From positions 178,169,313 through 178,233,312 of the forward strand of contig CM060952.1 in NCBI GenBank assembly GCA_030765055.1: DNA of 64,000 bases. The letters run 5' to 3'. The position numbers were made by a program, and so were the translations under genes. The number at the start of each line of letters is the position of its first letter. The first letter of the stretch is position 1. Shown piece by piece: positions 9,814 to 21,865 of the stretch. Source of the stretch: Mantis religiosa (lineage: Eukaryota; Arthropoda; Insecta; Mantodea; Mantidae). Below the pieces are notes generated by a model. The model ran no database searches and had not been told where the DNA came from. It saw only the letters and a list, made by a program, of their open reading frames with translations.

Positions 9814-12800
9814 ATAAGTAACATTTAGGAAGGCTATGCATATTGCTGTATTGTGACATTAAAAATGTTGAATTTCCATTTCTCTCTGCGCAGTTCCAAT
9901 AGTTATAATGTGCGCGTTTACAAGAGTGAATATGTATTGTTGAACTTTCTTCTTAAAGATTCCATTCTATATAGTATATGTTAAATGCAAAACGTTCCTT
10001 ACACAACTAGGTATACATCATGGCAGTGTAACAACGCGTAGACGCTTAAGCGTGCGAATGTGCACTGCGCGAAAATGAGTACTGTATATTTTGGCGTATA
10101 CCGCACATACTTATCAACATCTGATATCAGTTAACTTTCACACAATTAACTGCCTAAAGGACAACGAATACATATGCAAAATTCAATTTACAAGATAGTC
10201 CGTCCCCTCTCATTACCATTCTCTATTTATTACTGGGAATTTTAGTAAAATTTTTATATGGTATCTTTTTAAGATACTTAAACGGAAAGTTTGAAGTTTT
10301 ATTGCTGTTCAATTATAATGTTCGACACAGTCAGAGATACATGCGCGCGAAAATGTTTTCTAAAAATATAAATTTTTTTTTATTCAGGTAGTTTTAGATA
10401 AGGTAGGTATCAAATTTTTGGGTTGGGACAGGAATTTGTGACCATTCATCGTTAATTTGTCTCCATCTTCATCAGCCACACGTTCGGGCGCAATTAGGGA
10501 CAGGATTTCTATGTTGGACGCACAATTCTTTCTCCTTTCGTGTGAGTTTTTGCGGCTATTTCCTCTGGTCACCAATTGTTATCATCTTATTCTAAATAAG
10601 AGTCATGAGACATCTGTTTTTCAGGCGTGGTTCGGAATAAAGTTTCGGAAAAGTCAAATTCTGTAACTATTTGATTGTATTATTTATATTACATTTTGCT
10701 TGAACTTCCTTTCCCAGTCACTTCCAACATGTCAATAAATTCTTATTTGGTTATATTTATACACATTCAAACTATTACTTAAATGTTCTTGATCTTGCAC
10801 CACTATTCATCACACTCCACCATTACAACAGAAATCCCTCTCTATGCTAAGTTTATTGATTTATCGTAACTATCGTTACTTCTCTCTTAATTTTGTGATT
10901 GGCCGATTTAATACCACGTCAAAACATTACGTCATATTACGTCATACAATTATTACTTCGGCCAATCATACAATTACATACATTTTTACATATTTAAATT
11001 ACTAAATATATTTACATAATCATTTTTTATAAATTTATAAATTTTTCATACTTCAAACATAACCCAAAAGTACTGTTACAGGGTGAGATCCACAAATATA
11101 TTAAATACCGTTCTATCATGTCGAAAATGATTACAGTTTCTTTGCTTCTTACTTGTTTATCTAGTAGTTACATAGCAGAAAAATAAAACATACAGATTAA
11201 GCTCATTTTTTTTTTATTATTTGTAAATACTAATTCAAGTTGCTGCACCATCTTCATTGAAACTGAGTTAAGTTAGTATTGCCCGAGATACAGTAAACTT
11301 TCGGAAGTAGGTACTTCATTGTGTAGTCTTGCAATTCATAATATATCGGACTACAAAAGCGAAGTTTATATCAGTAAGGAGTATCTCATTTTCTGGTAAT
11401 GTACATGTCACGCAGTTGGGTTTTCGAATGATTTCTGGAAGGCTGGAAGGGTTTTGTAACAAGTAATCCTGTTTGCAGAAAAATGCAAGATATTGTAACT
11501 GATCTTGGCAATACGCTTCTTGGCACGGGCGTCGTTTAAGATCAACCCGATTGCCTGGTAGGGTCTGAGTAGGCGACTATCACGGTACACCATCGCAATC
11601 AAAAATGAGAGCAAAGGAAGCACTTTGTACCATTTGTATTGTTCTCGATTCTGTTGAACAAGTATGACGAGTTTAATATCATGCAATGGCCTTTCCTTGA
11701 GCCTTCGGTCAACATCACAAACTGGAACCCACCGCACAGGACTTGCAATCTGCTACCGCATAGCTCTCATCAGTATTGTTGACGGTGTTCTTCACCATTT
11801 GGGAGTATGTTTATTATGAATCAGTCACTGAGCTGAAGATCTGAACATGGCTTATTTGTTAGCAACTGCAAATGTATGCCCAATTTATGCTTACTTTTTA
11901 GAGGCAGTATCAATTAATATGAGGAAGACAGTGTAGTGACATTTTTAATTGTGCGAAATCATACACGCAGTTTACTTAGGCAAGATATAGATATTTATCT
12001 CTTGAGGCACCAAGCCACTTTTGGAGCAAGGTAGGAGAAGGCAAACATTATTCAACAAAGCCTTGGCATATACTTTATAAAACTTGAAATCCATTTTGAT
12101 TCATTTCAAATGGGTCAATTGGAGCATTCCTCTGAAGCACGTTACAAGCAGGTTTCTTCTGTGGAAAACAGAATCTGTTTCTTCTAGAATCATCCATTAT
12201 AGATTATTCCTAAAGATTCCTAATTATCTAAGGTGCTAAAGACTGATGTACTGCAGTCATATCACATTTTCTGCTATTATTGTAATAACTTGCTCTTCTA
12301 TTTGCTTCATCCTAATAACGCAAAATGCTTTGTTACTGTCTACTCATTTCATTATAAGCATAATAAGAATAACATCAACTCGTATTATTTTCGGTTTTTA
12401 TTGCATTTTTTTATTTCTCCTAAATTAAAGTACAAATGCTCATTCAGGAGGTTTCGTATGTGAGGGTGTCGTCTCATCCGGGATCTTTCTGCCTTTGGAT
12501 ATGATTTCAAGTCTGTTTTAGTCGGTTCCTCGAAACTGAGACAGCAATGGTAGAGCCAAAAGTCAACCAACCATATCTGTGTGTGATCTGTTGCTCCCTT
12601 CTGGAAGTTTCAAGATAACATAACTGAAGTTACAGAATTTTCTGGAATGTTCCCGAGCAGGAGACCCGTCTGTTTCTTGGTCCATTTCCAGAGGTCACAT
12701 ACAATTACCCAGCTGGTGATGTATGACCATCAAATGACAAATCAGTTGATGGCTTTGAAATTGTTCTGTTTGCACGAAGATGTGTGTTGCAGTCATTTAT

Positions 12801-13041
12801 TTCTCGCATCTTCATCAATAAACTGTCGTTATAAAACATTAGCCTCAATGTTAATCGATATAGAGATTAATAGAAATGATTGCTACATATCTGGAAATCT
12901 GAAACAGGAAGATACACTAGACTTATCCTGTATAAGAAATTTTAAGAGGAGGTTGCTCTATGATGGCCTTCAAACACCGCTATCTCTACCGAGCAGAATT
13001 CCGCCCCCCCCCCAAATAAACCATCATCAAAGACTTTCCAA
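9814..13041. other. Long spacer, no gene recognised
   Basis: AT-rich. Two moderately long frames, 11408-11737 (minus, 109 codons) and 12647-13102 (plus, 151 codons), have no recognisable motifs and no support beyond being open. A promoter-like cluster at 10896-10968 is listed separately. A poly-C run lies at 13003-13013. Confidence 0.35.
10896..10968. promoter_or_regulatory. CCAAT inverted repeat enclosing CRE-like sites
   Basis: TGATTGGCCGA (10896-10906) and its exact complement TCGGCCAATCA (10958-10968) face each other, each containing a CCAAT box. Between them are TTACGTCA at 10927-10934 and again at 10937-10944, and CCACGTCA at 10914-10921. These resemble bZIP (CREB/ATF) sites. No TATA box or coding start is tied to them, so a regulatory role is inference. 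Confidence 0.35.
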
Positions 13042-13043
13042 TA

Positions 13044-14004
13044 CAGTAAAACATATTTCGGATAGGTGCCTAATTTCGGATGGTAGATTTTCTGCTCCGT
13101 GAGCTGCTGCACTCCATCGGAAATCATGTGAAGAAGTAGGAGGAAGTACCAGGTGGACACGTAGTTGCGGTGAAGTAGCACTCGTAAGTTGTTTTGTTCA
13201 CTATCAGAGTTTGAAGACCACTTTTCAGAGCGATTTTTTGAGGTGAGGTCCTAAATCACGTAATTACTGCCTGTAATATGTTAGTATATGATAGTTTTCT
13301 TATATGCATTAACATTTGAAATTACTTATATCTTGTTTAATCCAAGCTCTTATTTATCCTATTTGGCAGAATTCTTAATTTCAGATACAACAGGGCATCC
13401 TAATTTTAGATATCCGAAATTAGTAATGAACAGTATTTTACCCATCTAAACGACTTTTTGTGCATCAGATGGCACAATGGTGCAGAAAGAGGTGGTCAGA
13501 AAAGCAATGGGAGAAGCAGTAAAGGCCGTCAAGGAGAATAAAATTGTATTTTTAAAAGCTTCCAAATGGTATGGTGTACCTCACTCCACACTAGAGAATT
13601 ATGTAAACCACAAACAGAAAGTATTGACAGTTTATTTACTAGAGAATTCCGAAGAGAGTGCGCACTTGGTGAGAAGCTGGAAACCGAGCTGGCTGCATAT
13701 TCTACAGTTATAAATGATAGCTATTTTGGACTTAGAAAGAAAGACATTAGACGAATGGCATTCCATCTAGCTTTGATCTACAACGTAAACATCCCTTGGA
13801 TTCGAGTAGTGGTATGGCTGGCAAAAAATGTCTCAGGGATTTTATGTCTTATATGAACTTACTTTGTAAGACATTTTTTTACTAAGGGACTGTAAGCTAA
13901 TATGAATAAAGAAAGTTGTCACAGAATTTCGTTTCTATTGCTGTACTATAACATGTAGAATACCCAAAAATAAAAATGGTATCCGAAATATGGCGTCCTT
14001 ACTT
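13044..14004 (+). mobile_element. pogo-like DNA transposon, internally deleted
   Basis: The left end CAGTAAAACATATTTCGGATA begins after TA (13042-13043). The right end, read in complement, is AAGTAAGGACGCCATATTTCGG and precedes TA at 14005-14006. The shared core is CATATTTCGGATA; the right terminal base has drifted from the expected G. The length is 961 bp. The pogo-type DNA-binding coding remnant inside (13477-13850) fits these CAG-starting ends and the TA target, giving two independent lines of support. Confidence 0.82.
13477..13850 (+). pseudogene. pogo/Tigger-type transposase N-terminus (HTH-psq), broken
   Basis: The first frame starts MVQKEVVRKAMGEAVKAV and contains a Psq-type helix-turn-helix, FLKASKWYGVPHSTLENYV, which in this family binds the element ends. 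Near 13630 the frame changes; the second frame reads EKLETELAAY then FGLRKKDIRRMAFHLA, the start of the CENP-B-like second DNA-binding domain. A second frameshift near 13800 moves the continuation (SSSGMAGKKCLRDFM) to the third frame. The DDE catalytic domain is entirely absent. A domesticated CENP-B/jerky-type gene is unlikely because of the two frameshifts and the flanking TIRs. Confidence 0.82.
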
Positions 14005-14123
14005 TAATATAAATAATAATATCTCGCAAATTTTTATCTCCACAATACAAATTATATTCTTTAATAAGGTCTAAGTGATTGTGTAATGAGATATTGTATA
14101 TCTTCTGTGATTTTTTTTATATA

Positions 14124-14353
14124 ATTTACGTCCTCCAACGTTAAGTCATATCGGACGATGAATGGAATGGGTGAAATGATGCTCAAATGAGCCCAGGGTC
14201 CATAGAGCTTAGAGTTACCCAACATTCGCCTTTCAGGATAAGGGAAAACCCCAGAAAAAACCTTATCCAGGTTACTCACCCTGTCCGAGATTCGAACTCG
14301 GGACTTATTGAACGTGAAGCAGACACTCTACCACCACGCTACCGAGGCGGGCC
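14124..14353 (-). mobile_element. tRNA-derived SINE (family 2), copy 2
   Basis: On the minus strand it begins GCCCGCCTCGGTAGCGTGG, followed by a B-box-like CGAGTTCGAATCTCGG. The body closely follows the 6573-6815 copy down to GGACGTAAATTATAT. No convincing target duplication was found. A short open frame across its minus strand is incidental. Confidence 0.9.
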
Positions 14354-16080
14354 TTTTGTGATTAAATGCGTACGCAGTAATGAGTAGGACTTCAGATGTT
14401 ATTCCCAAAAGAATATAATATACATATAATTTCGAGATAAAATATCCTAAAAATCGCTAGAAGCATTTTTTAAAATAATTTTTAAACAACCTAATTCGTG
14501 TAAGCGGTAGTTTGGGTTAGGAGATTTACTTGAATACCTTGTGTTGCACATTTAGGAGATGCTGAATTCGAACACTATGCTTCTTATTTGACCAACTATT
14601 CATTTTTGAGTTATGCTGTTCACAGAAAGACACAGATCTTCCTCTAAAATTCCTTAAAATGGCATGTAAAAGAGCCTCCAATCTGATAGTCATCGGAGAA
14701 AAACAAAGCGGTCGTTCACACCCAACACAGAATGGGACGCTGAGAACCCACAAACAGTTAAGGAAGGTCCTAAACAAAACCAGTTTAAACGCCAGTGAAA
14801 TGTCAGTTGAATGCGACAATGAATACCAATAAATAACAATAAAAATTATTTTCAACTTGAGAAAAGTACAAACTACTATATACTAGGTATTTAAAAGACT
14901 TAAAGCAAGTGTAGATGTACTCACAAAACATCTTATAATTTAAATTGTGTACTTTAATGAAACAAGTTTTTCTTTCTACAGTAAGATGTTCCTGTTTACT
15001 GTGTAGTTGACAATGAAGGGAAATTCTTAGGCTACAACCAAAAGGCTTCTTTCAGAAAATCGGAATTATAACTTGAGTCACATCCTTGGAAACTCCTGAG
15101 GTTAAATTACTTCTCTTATTTGTCCGAAATTTGCTTTTATGTTCTTCACAGAGATACATACAGAGAAGAGTTTTTTTCTAGAAGTACCCGTTGTTTAGTT
15201 CAGAGCGTCTCAAAACATATATTTTGATAAAAATTTGATATCGAGTTTTGGGTTGACAAAAACTTCCAACTCTTATTATATAGGTGGAGGAAGTAAAATG
15301 TGTTCAAGACCTGGATATCACAACACAAGCAGAGTTCGTGGAAAATATTGTAATATGATAAATTAATGGAAAATCAGAGGGCTGTCCAGTATGCATGTGC
15401 TCATGTTATACGTTTCAGGTTAAATTAAATTTTCTTTATTCTCTGTTAAATTAGATTTTCGGGCCGTTATGCTGAAGTTGCATCTGGTTATGTACCAGCT
15501 ATATATTTCAACAAAATTTATTTAATGTTTACGGTTATTTGCACTCGTAAGACTTTAACCATTATCTTGAAGTTTTGATAAGGTGAAAAATCCTACACAA
15601 TTAAGGCAATATTCTATTGCTAAGGGCTTCAGAATTTTTCACCTTAAAATATATTATTTTATTTATTCTTTATTAAATCAGACTTTCAGGTCGCTATGAC
15701 GAAATTACATCTGCTTCTGTAACGGCTATATAACATCAACAAAAAAGTGGCTGTTAACTCAAAGCTATTGAATTGGCCTCGTATTTAAATTGAGTTAATT
15801 ATGAATAGCTTGGAGAGTTTCTTATAAATTAAAGCATGCCAGCTATTCCTAATTAATATATAAATCTGCAGCTGACGAAGAAATATTGATGTCAGAAATT
15901 AATGGCAATTACCCAAAGTTATTGACTGAATAATGCAAATTGAGGGTAAAACGAATCCACATGGATCAACAATTTGTACTTCTGTACAAATGTCACATAC
16001 ACTGCTTTCAAATGCAACTGTCCGAATCGATTCTTCCACCAGTAGATACATCTATTTCAAACTTGCTATTTTTATTCTTA
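14354..16080. other. Spacer with a direct-repeat pair around a hairpin
   Basis: Two diverged ~88-bp direct repeats (about 15432-15520 and 15657-15745; shared TTTATTC, TTAAATYAGA, TTYAGGTCG-like and TTACATCTG-like blocks) flank a 13-bp perfect inverted repeat, TAAGGTGAAAAAT at 15579-15591 and ATTTTTCACCTTA at 15634-15646. A 109-codon minus frame at 14526-14855 has no recognisable motif. No gene is supported. Confidence 0.5.
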
Positions 16081-16084
16081 CATA

Positions 16085-17785
16085 GAGGTTTATATGTAAT
16101 ACTAGATAAATACCTAAAAAATAAGAAAGGTAAATTATATATGGCTTTTAACGATTTGAAAAATCTTTCGACCGGGTAGAGCTGAAACTGTAGTGGTATA
16201 AGCTGTTAATGAAAGGAGTAAGTAATCAAATGATAACTATACTAAAAGAATTGTATAATGAAAATACATTTTGCATAAAATATGAAGAAGGGGCACTAAC
16301 TAAAGAAATACAACTGGAGGGAAAAGGACTAAGGCTAGGTTGCAAGCTAAGTCTAATTTTATTCAATTTATTTATTGATGATATACTACAAAATATAAGT
16401 AAGAATAATAGTCTCATACCAGTAATAAACAACTTACAAGTCACAGGTTTACTTTTTGCAGACGATTTGGTAATAATGTCCATTACCGTTAATGGGTTAA
16501 AAATATCTTTGCAAGAGGTGGAGAAATACTGTTCAGAGTGGGGCTTAAAAGTAAACAGCGAAAAAACTCAAATTGTAGTATTTAAAAAAGAAACTAAATT
16601 GAGTAAATATGAAAAGTGGAAGAAGGGAGAAGCTGAATACAAAGTAGTGCGTGACTGTACTTACTTAGGATTAAAATTAGATGCAGGAGGCAAATGGGAA
16701 AAACAAAAGAAATCAGCACTGGCAAAAGGGAAAGCAGCAATGATGGCTGTGAGAGGGTGTCTATATAAAATGCCGGAGATGGAGATCAAATGGTTGGAAA
16801 GAGTATATAGTTCTGTAGTCGAGGCCAGAATGCTATATGGCATTGAAATATGGGGGCTTGAGAATGGGTGGGAAGTTGTGGATCAGATACACAGGATGTT
16901 CTGTAAGGAAGTTTTGGGGCTGCCAATGGCAACAGCAAACGAAGTTGATCAAATTGAAATGGGGAGAGTAACAAGGAAAGGGTTAATAATGGAAAGAGCC
17001 TTGAAATACTGGCATAGGATCTTGAATTTAGATGAAGGCAACTTATTGCAACAATGTTTAAGATATCAAGAAGCAAGTCTGCAAAGCTCGGGCTGGGCAA
17101 GCACTCTACGAAACAATTTAGAAAATAATGGCTTAGGGGATATTTGGAGAAAAAGAGATAGAAATTATAAAGGTTTCTGGAGGGGTGTTAGAAAAAGATT
17201 TGAAGATATAGAGATTCAAAAACTGTTCAGCCAGTTAGGTGAAAAGAGGTTATTGGTATATTATGTTAAGTTAAAAAGTGGCTGGTGAAGGGAGCAGTAT
17301 ATAGATGAAACCATTAATGAAGAAAGGAAGGGGATAGCATGGCTGAGAGCAGGAGTGTGGAGGCTAAAAAGGCAGCGGAATGGGTTTGTGCAAGACAAGT
17401 GCCCATTGTGTGGGGGTAAGGAAGATGTGGAACATATCCTTTTTGAATGCAGGGAAACAGAGATTTGGCGAAAAGAATACATTTGGAGAAAAATTAAGCG
17501 AAGTCCTGATATACGTAAAATTATAGATAAAAATCTCAAGAACGTAGGTCAGTTCTTAGATAAAGTGAAAAATAAATGGAAGTGGACTGTGAAAAAAGGA
17601 AATGAACAATAGTGTGTAAGCAATAGTAGTAATGGTAGTAATGTTAGTAGTAATAGAAATGTAAGTGGTGTACTACACATTTTGTAATTCAACGTGCTGC
17701 CCACCAAATAATGGCCTGGGCCAAACACTGGTGATCAGCTCAACAATTGTACACAAATAAATAAATAAAAAAATAAAAAAAAATG
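16085..17785 (+). mobile_element. 5'-truncated LINE (non-LTR retrotransposon)
   Basis: Contains the 3' two-thirds of a reverse-transcriptase ORF, about 170 bp of 3'UTR and an A-rich (AAATA)-like tail ending near 17783. The left limit is approximate: recognisable RT homology begins around 16110 (DKYLKNKKGKLYMAF). 5' truncation is the usual product of target-primed reverse transcription. No target duplication was identified. The C-terminal CCHC motif is compatible with several insect LINE clades; I do not assign one. Confidence 0.87.
16119..17612 (+). pseudogene. LINE reverse transcriptase, C-terminal part, broken
   Basis: This would copy the element's RNA into DNA at a nicked target. From the Met at 16209 one frame stays open for 359 codons: fingers/palm motif GKGLRLGCKLSLILFNLF (residues 39-56, Leu where Gln is usual in RQGC), the catalytic box FADD at residues 83-86, then SEKTQIV and YLGLKLD and the thumb. 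A single TGA at 17286-17288 interrupts it; the same frame resumes and carries a CCHC zinc motif (CPLCGG...HILFEC) before the final stop at 17612. Upstream, the frame also has a TAG near 16185 and a frameshift near 16170. No endonuclease domain is present. The mild damage suggests a fairly recent copy. Confidence 0.9.
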
Positions 17786-18974
17786 TAATACCTTAGTTAT
17801 TAAACAAAGGTTCCTCGTAAGTTGATGATGATGATAGTTGTCGCTTAGATGCTGTTGAATCAGATTTACTCAATATGAACTTCTGTTAGGGCTCGTAATC
17901 TCTTTTACTGTGCTGCAACTGTCGAAAACCAATCTAATATTAGTTAATTACTTGCTAATGGAAGAGCTGTGGGTCCGACAGACCATCTGAACAATTTCTA
18001 GTCATCTGGAGTAGCAAATGATGAAACCATCTGGGATCATTGGAAGCTTGTTTATCGCGCCGGCATCTGTACCCAGATCCAACACCCTTTGTTGAAAGGC
18101 TATTTATTGCCGTCTGTAATGATATCGAGCCCTTGAAGCAAGCCGAGAGAGTTAGTAAACTTCGTTAAATTCTCCCCTAAATGAACGCAGTCGTGTAAAA
18201 TAGACCGACCAGTCGCGTTTGCCTTGCCTGCTATCTTTTTCGTCTGCCGCATTCCCCTTACCGTCTGTGCAGACCCGTAAAAAAAATCCGATTTGCGCGA
18301 CACCAGATGCAAGTCTCGTGTGTATGTGAGGGCAAAACTACACGATTCCCTGTATCTTCTCTTTCCTAAAACACGTGTCCCGCAATAATCTGGTTCCCTC
18401 TGCCCCTGTAATGAGATTTTAAAACGCTCCCCTATGGACCACTTCCCTTGTGCTCCGCAATCTAGTGGCCTCCAGTCATCCACTGGGAAGTGGAATGCAG
18501 ACATGTAATATACCCTCCGTGGTCGGCGGTTGAAAAGGTAACTTGAAAATGTAAATGTGAACGAGTCGTGCTGTATTTAATGGGGTGACTATTGCGCTGG
18601 AAAGCGTATGAATCACATCTACGAGTACTAACCCTCCGTTTGGTCACTTACGAAACTCTGAATACAAAATTTACTGAACCATAAGTTCACAAATTATCTG
18701 GAGAATTCTAATAATCAGACAAGTAGAACGTTATTCAAGTTTTTATAAACCACTCCAGGAAGCGAAAACTATTAAACATAAAGCGAAGGTTTAGAGATAC
18801 TCCTCCTGCACTAACTTGTACCCGTCACTCTTCCTTATATCAGTATACCTGCCGAGGTTAGCAGTTAAATAAATGCAGTACATACCACACTCACTCTCCC
18901 AAATGACATAATTCTCTGATGTACTTGCTGATTGTAACAACATTATAGTACAGTATCGCATCGGCATGTAGGCC
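17786..18974. other. Spacer, no gene recognised
   Basis: The GC content rises around 18090-18660, where the minus strand has a 134-codon open frame (18504-18100). It shows no domain I recognise and no repeat terminus, so I do not call it a gene. The rest is AT-rich. Confidence 0.35.
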
Positions 18975-19492
18975 ATGGTGCATGGTAGCTCAAGGGGTTA
19001 GAGCGAATGGACGGAAACCCGGAGATCCATAGTTCAAATCCCAGCCATGGTACTGAATTTTTCATGTTGACTATCTATCCAAAACCTTAGCCTATATACG
19101 GCTAGTGTGAAGAAATTATTAATTTCCATCAATTAACTAAAATAATAAGACTTAAATGATGAAGCCTGGGACCCAAGTACTTGCGATAGTAAGTCGCCAC
19201 TCGGATGCGCGAGCCCCTAGTGGTTTACCGGGAAATATACGAGTCAAATGGAGAGATTAATGTCAGGACGGCAAGTTGGCCATGGTAGCTCAATGAGTTA
19301 GAGCGACTGGACGGAAACCAGGACATCCGTGGTTCAAATTCCGGCCATATTATTGAATTATTCATGTTGACTATCTATTAACATTAAGAGTTCAATGATA
19401 AACACATCGGTATTGAAGTACTTACAATAGTAAGTTTCCACAAATTTGTATCCCAAATATGGAAAAATGTGAGTCTAATGGAGAGTTTAATG
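18975..19492 (+). mobile_element. tRNA-derived SINE (family 1), tandem pair
   Basis: Two plus-strand units lie exactly 300 bp apart, at equivalent A-box points 18984 and 19284. The heads read GGTAGCTCAAGGGGTTAGAGC and GGTAGCTCAATGAGTTAGAGC-type sequences with B boxes AGTTCAAATCCC and GGTTCAAATTCC. The first unit ends with GTTTACCGGGAAATATACGA, then GGAGAGATTAATGTCAGGACGGCA, directly joined to the second head. Confidence 0.87.
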
Positions 19493-19720
19493 GGAAGAGA
19501 TGTGGTCAGCATTTCGGCATACCCCAGCCGGAACGTTGGTTTTCGTGACCCGGTCCTCTTACCTGTCGTAAGCTCCTCACATTCCTCACGATGCTGAGTG
19601 CGCAACGGTCCTATACTCGGCACTTAAAATCCGCACCCCATGGGTGGCATCGGACCCACGTCGCTTACCGTGGCCAGGGACCAAAGTATGCCGCCTTAGC
19701 CCACTACGCCACGGCGCGGG
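19493..19720 (-). mobile_element. Probable tRNA-derived SINE (family 4)
   Basis: The minus strand from about 19720 reads GCCGTGGCGTAGTGGGCTAA, a good A box, and 40-50 bases later GTGGGTCCGATGCCACCC, B-box-like. The body continues to about 19493, abutting the tail of the family 1 SINE. Only one copy was seen here, so SINE status rests on the promoter boxes alone. A tRNA gene is unlikely because the cloverleaf stems do not close. Confidence 0.55.
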
Positions 19721-20912
19721 ACTTTATAGAGTTATTATGTCGCTATTTACACTGCGTTAAGCAATCAACGTAACATAGGAACTTAACGTTACAACTTGTG
19801 CAGCTCATGTTTATTGACGCTGTCAGTTGACAGGAATATATCAGCGCCACCGGTGTTCCGGAATTTCGTCCCGCCGAAGTTCTTTGAAGTGCTAGTAAAC
19901 CGACGAGATGGGGTTGTGGCCTTTTAAGCACCATTAAAAGCCATTAGTCTGAGCCGGGTTTGGATCCGCAAGCTTGGAACGTAAAGAATATTGAACTTTT
20001 ATAGAGGAAGGGAGAAAAAATATGCTTCTCCAAAGATTATCCTGTAATTTGGCCGCCTACTTAGTGTTAAAATCGATTAAACTGATAAATGACACATCAT
20101 TAATGTTGAATGAGAACTTGGAGTGAGCCACATATAGGGAACGGATTTTTCCTATTTATTTTGCTTTAATTTTAAAGTCCACTCCTCGGAATTTTCAAAC
20201 GTTTGTACAAAGGTATTTATGGGAAGTAGTTCGCTTTTAGTCCGTATAGCCTTTGATGTTTTGCTTTGGTTGTTTCTGAAGTGGGTGGCCAGTCCTATTT
20301 TCCGCTTACTTTTACTTTGATCTGATTGCTCTGCCAGAGATCACGAGTAATCCAAGTAAGGCACATGAGGTTTTTAAACTAATGTATTCATGAATGCGCA
20401 CCACAGCGTCATCGCATTTTGAACGGCTAAAAGAAGCATTTATGGTTTTAAAAGGGTATTTTAATTACTCCTACATAGCCGTTTTAAAGAAACAATCGTA
20501 AACTCAATGAAATATTACGATACAAGGCAGCAGTTAAAGTGTCATAAATTAATGGAAAGCTTTTGTTTTTAAAACGAGTGAAACATATCCCAACCTCCGA
20601 AATTTAATAAAGATCTTCAAAAGTTTTCTCTCATATGTTCTGTGCATGATTACATATTTGAAAATAACGGACGCTCTAGTAGCAGATTAAACTGGTTAAG
20701 TGAAATAACTTAGTAACCCAATGGCTTCTATACCCACTTTAATTAATTTTACATGGATTGAAGATCCTAGGACCCTTCATGTCCGATTACACCAACAGAC
20801 GACGTTAACAAATATAACGTAAGAATTGTCACAGCGCTAACACTACTGTTGAATTTCTTGCCTTTCATCAATCTGTTTACTAAACTGGTTAACGCCAAGA
20901 GACTTGTAAATA
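19721..20912. other. Spacer, no gene recognised
   Basis: No coding frame of note, TE terminus or structured repeat was identified. Confidence 0.4.
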
Positions 20913-21865
20913 CGAGGGCAGTTCATTAAAGAATGATCACATTTTTTTAGAACGTACCTCATAATTTTGATGGTCCTTCTCAAAATAGCCTCGAATGAAT
21001 GCGATACACTTGTCCCACCGTTTCTGCCAGACTTCAAAGACATGCTATAAACCATTTTTGAGAGAGCCTTCAAAATCGCCTCCGCAGCCTTCACCACTAC
21101 TTCTGATGACGGATAATGCCTCCCACGAAAGCGTATCTTCAAGTTAGGGAATAGAAAACAGTCACATGGCGCTAAATCCGGACTATAGGGAAGGTGAGGG
21201 ATGCACTTCACATTGATTTTTGCAAGATATTCAGCAACAATATTGGCAATATGCAGCCGCGCATTTTCGTAGTGCAGCATCCAGCCTGCTTCACGGAAAT
21301 GTTGTCTTTTGCGACTGATATGGACTTTAAATGTTTTTAGGACATCCCTGTAGTATTGTCCAGTTACTGATGTGTGTGCAGGTACAACATGCTGATAAAC
21401 CATTCCATGAATATCAAAGAATGAGATGAGCATAACTTTCCCAGCAGAAGCAACCACTTTTGCTTTTTGGGGGGTTGGTGATGAAGGAAATTTCCACACT
21501 GAGCTTTGCTGTTTGCTCTCAGGATCAAAATGATGTAGCCAAGTTTCATCAGCAGTGATTACGTTTGGAAGAAACTCCAGATCTTCCACTAACATCAACT
21601 TTAACTGCATGCAGACCTGCATGCGAATGTCCTTTTGTTCGGGAATCAACAGTCTTTGAACCCATCTCGCACAAACACGTCTCATGTGTAATGCTTCTGT
21701 CACTAACGTGTGGGTGGCACCCAATGAAATGCTCAATATTTGAGAAAGTGATCTTAAGGTAATTCGTCGATTCTCTCTCACAATGGCAGCAACAGTGTTG
21801 TTGTTTTCTGCTGTAAGAACAGTAACTGGAGCACCAGGTCCACCTTCCTTTGAAATTATTAGGAG
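20913..21865 (-). mobile_element. Mariner-family element, copy 3, 5'-truncated
   Basis: The 3' end is intact: TA at 20911-20912, then the TIR CGAGGGCAGTTCATTAAAGA, the same subfamily as copy 1. The opposite TIR is absent; homology stops near 21865, so the element has lost its transposase start and left end. Confidence 0.9.
20943..21865 (-). pseudogene. Mariner transposase, longest copy of its subfamily
   Basis: An uninterrupted frame runs leftwards from about 21862 through the Met at 21781. It gives the second DNA-binding helix-turn-helix (NRRITLRSLSQILSISLGAT), then ITADETWLHHFDPES with the first catalytic Asp, then the catalytic core, and HLPYSPDLAPCDCFLFP with the third Asp. The second catalytic position reads HYENARLH, so Asp is replaced by Glu; this should abolish activity. 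The first ~60 residues are lost. Past the expected C-terminus (YVLKK near 20943) the frame reads through the TIR into flanking DNA. Other copies in this window have the N-terminal domain deleted, so this one shows what they lack. Confidence 0.9.

Noticed and set aside
12647..13102. 151-codon plus-strand open frame
   Set aside because: The composition looks non-coding and the end overlaps the left terminus of the pogo-like element.
18100..18504. 134-codon minus-strand open frame
   Set aside because: No recognisable motif, no neighbours of the same kind, and a GC-richer patch where long open frames arise by chance.
18984..19060. tRNA-like A and B boxes that could be tRNA genes (also at 4431, 6573, 32344 and 51437)
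   Set aside because: The heads recur with attached bodies and tails, and the cloverleaf stems do not close. They are SINE promoters.
20843..20942. Apparent C-terminal extension of the mariner transposase at 21 kb
   Set aside because: It is read-through across the TIR into flanking DNA.
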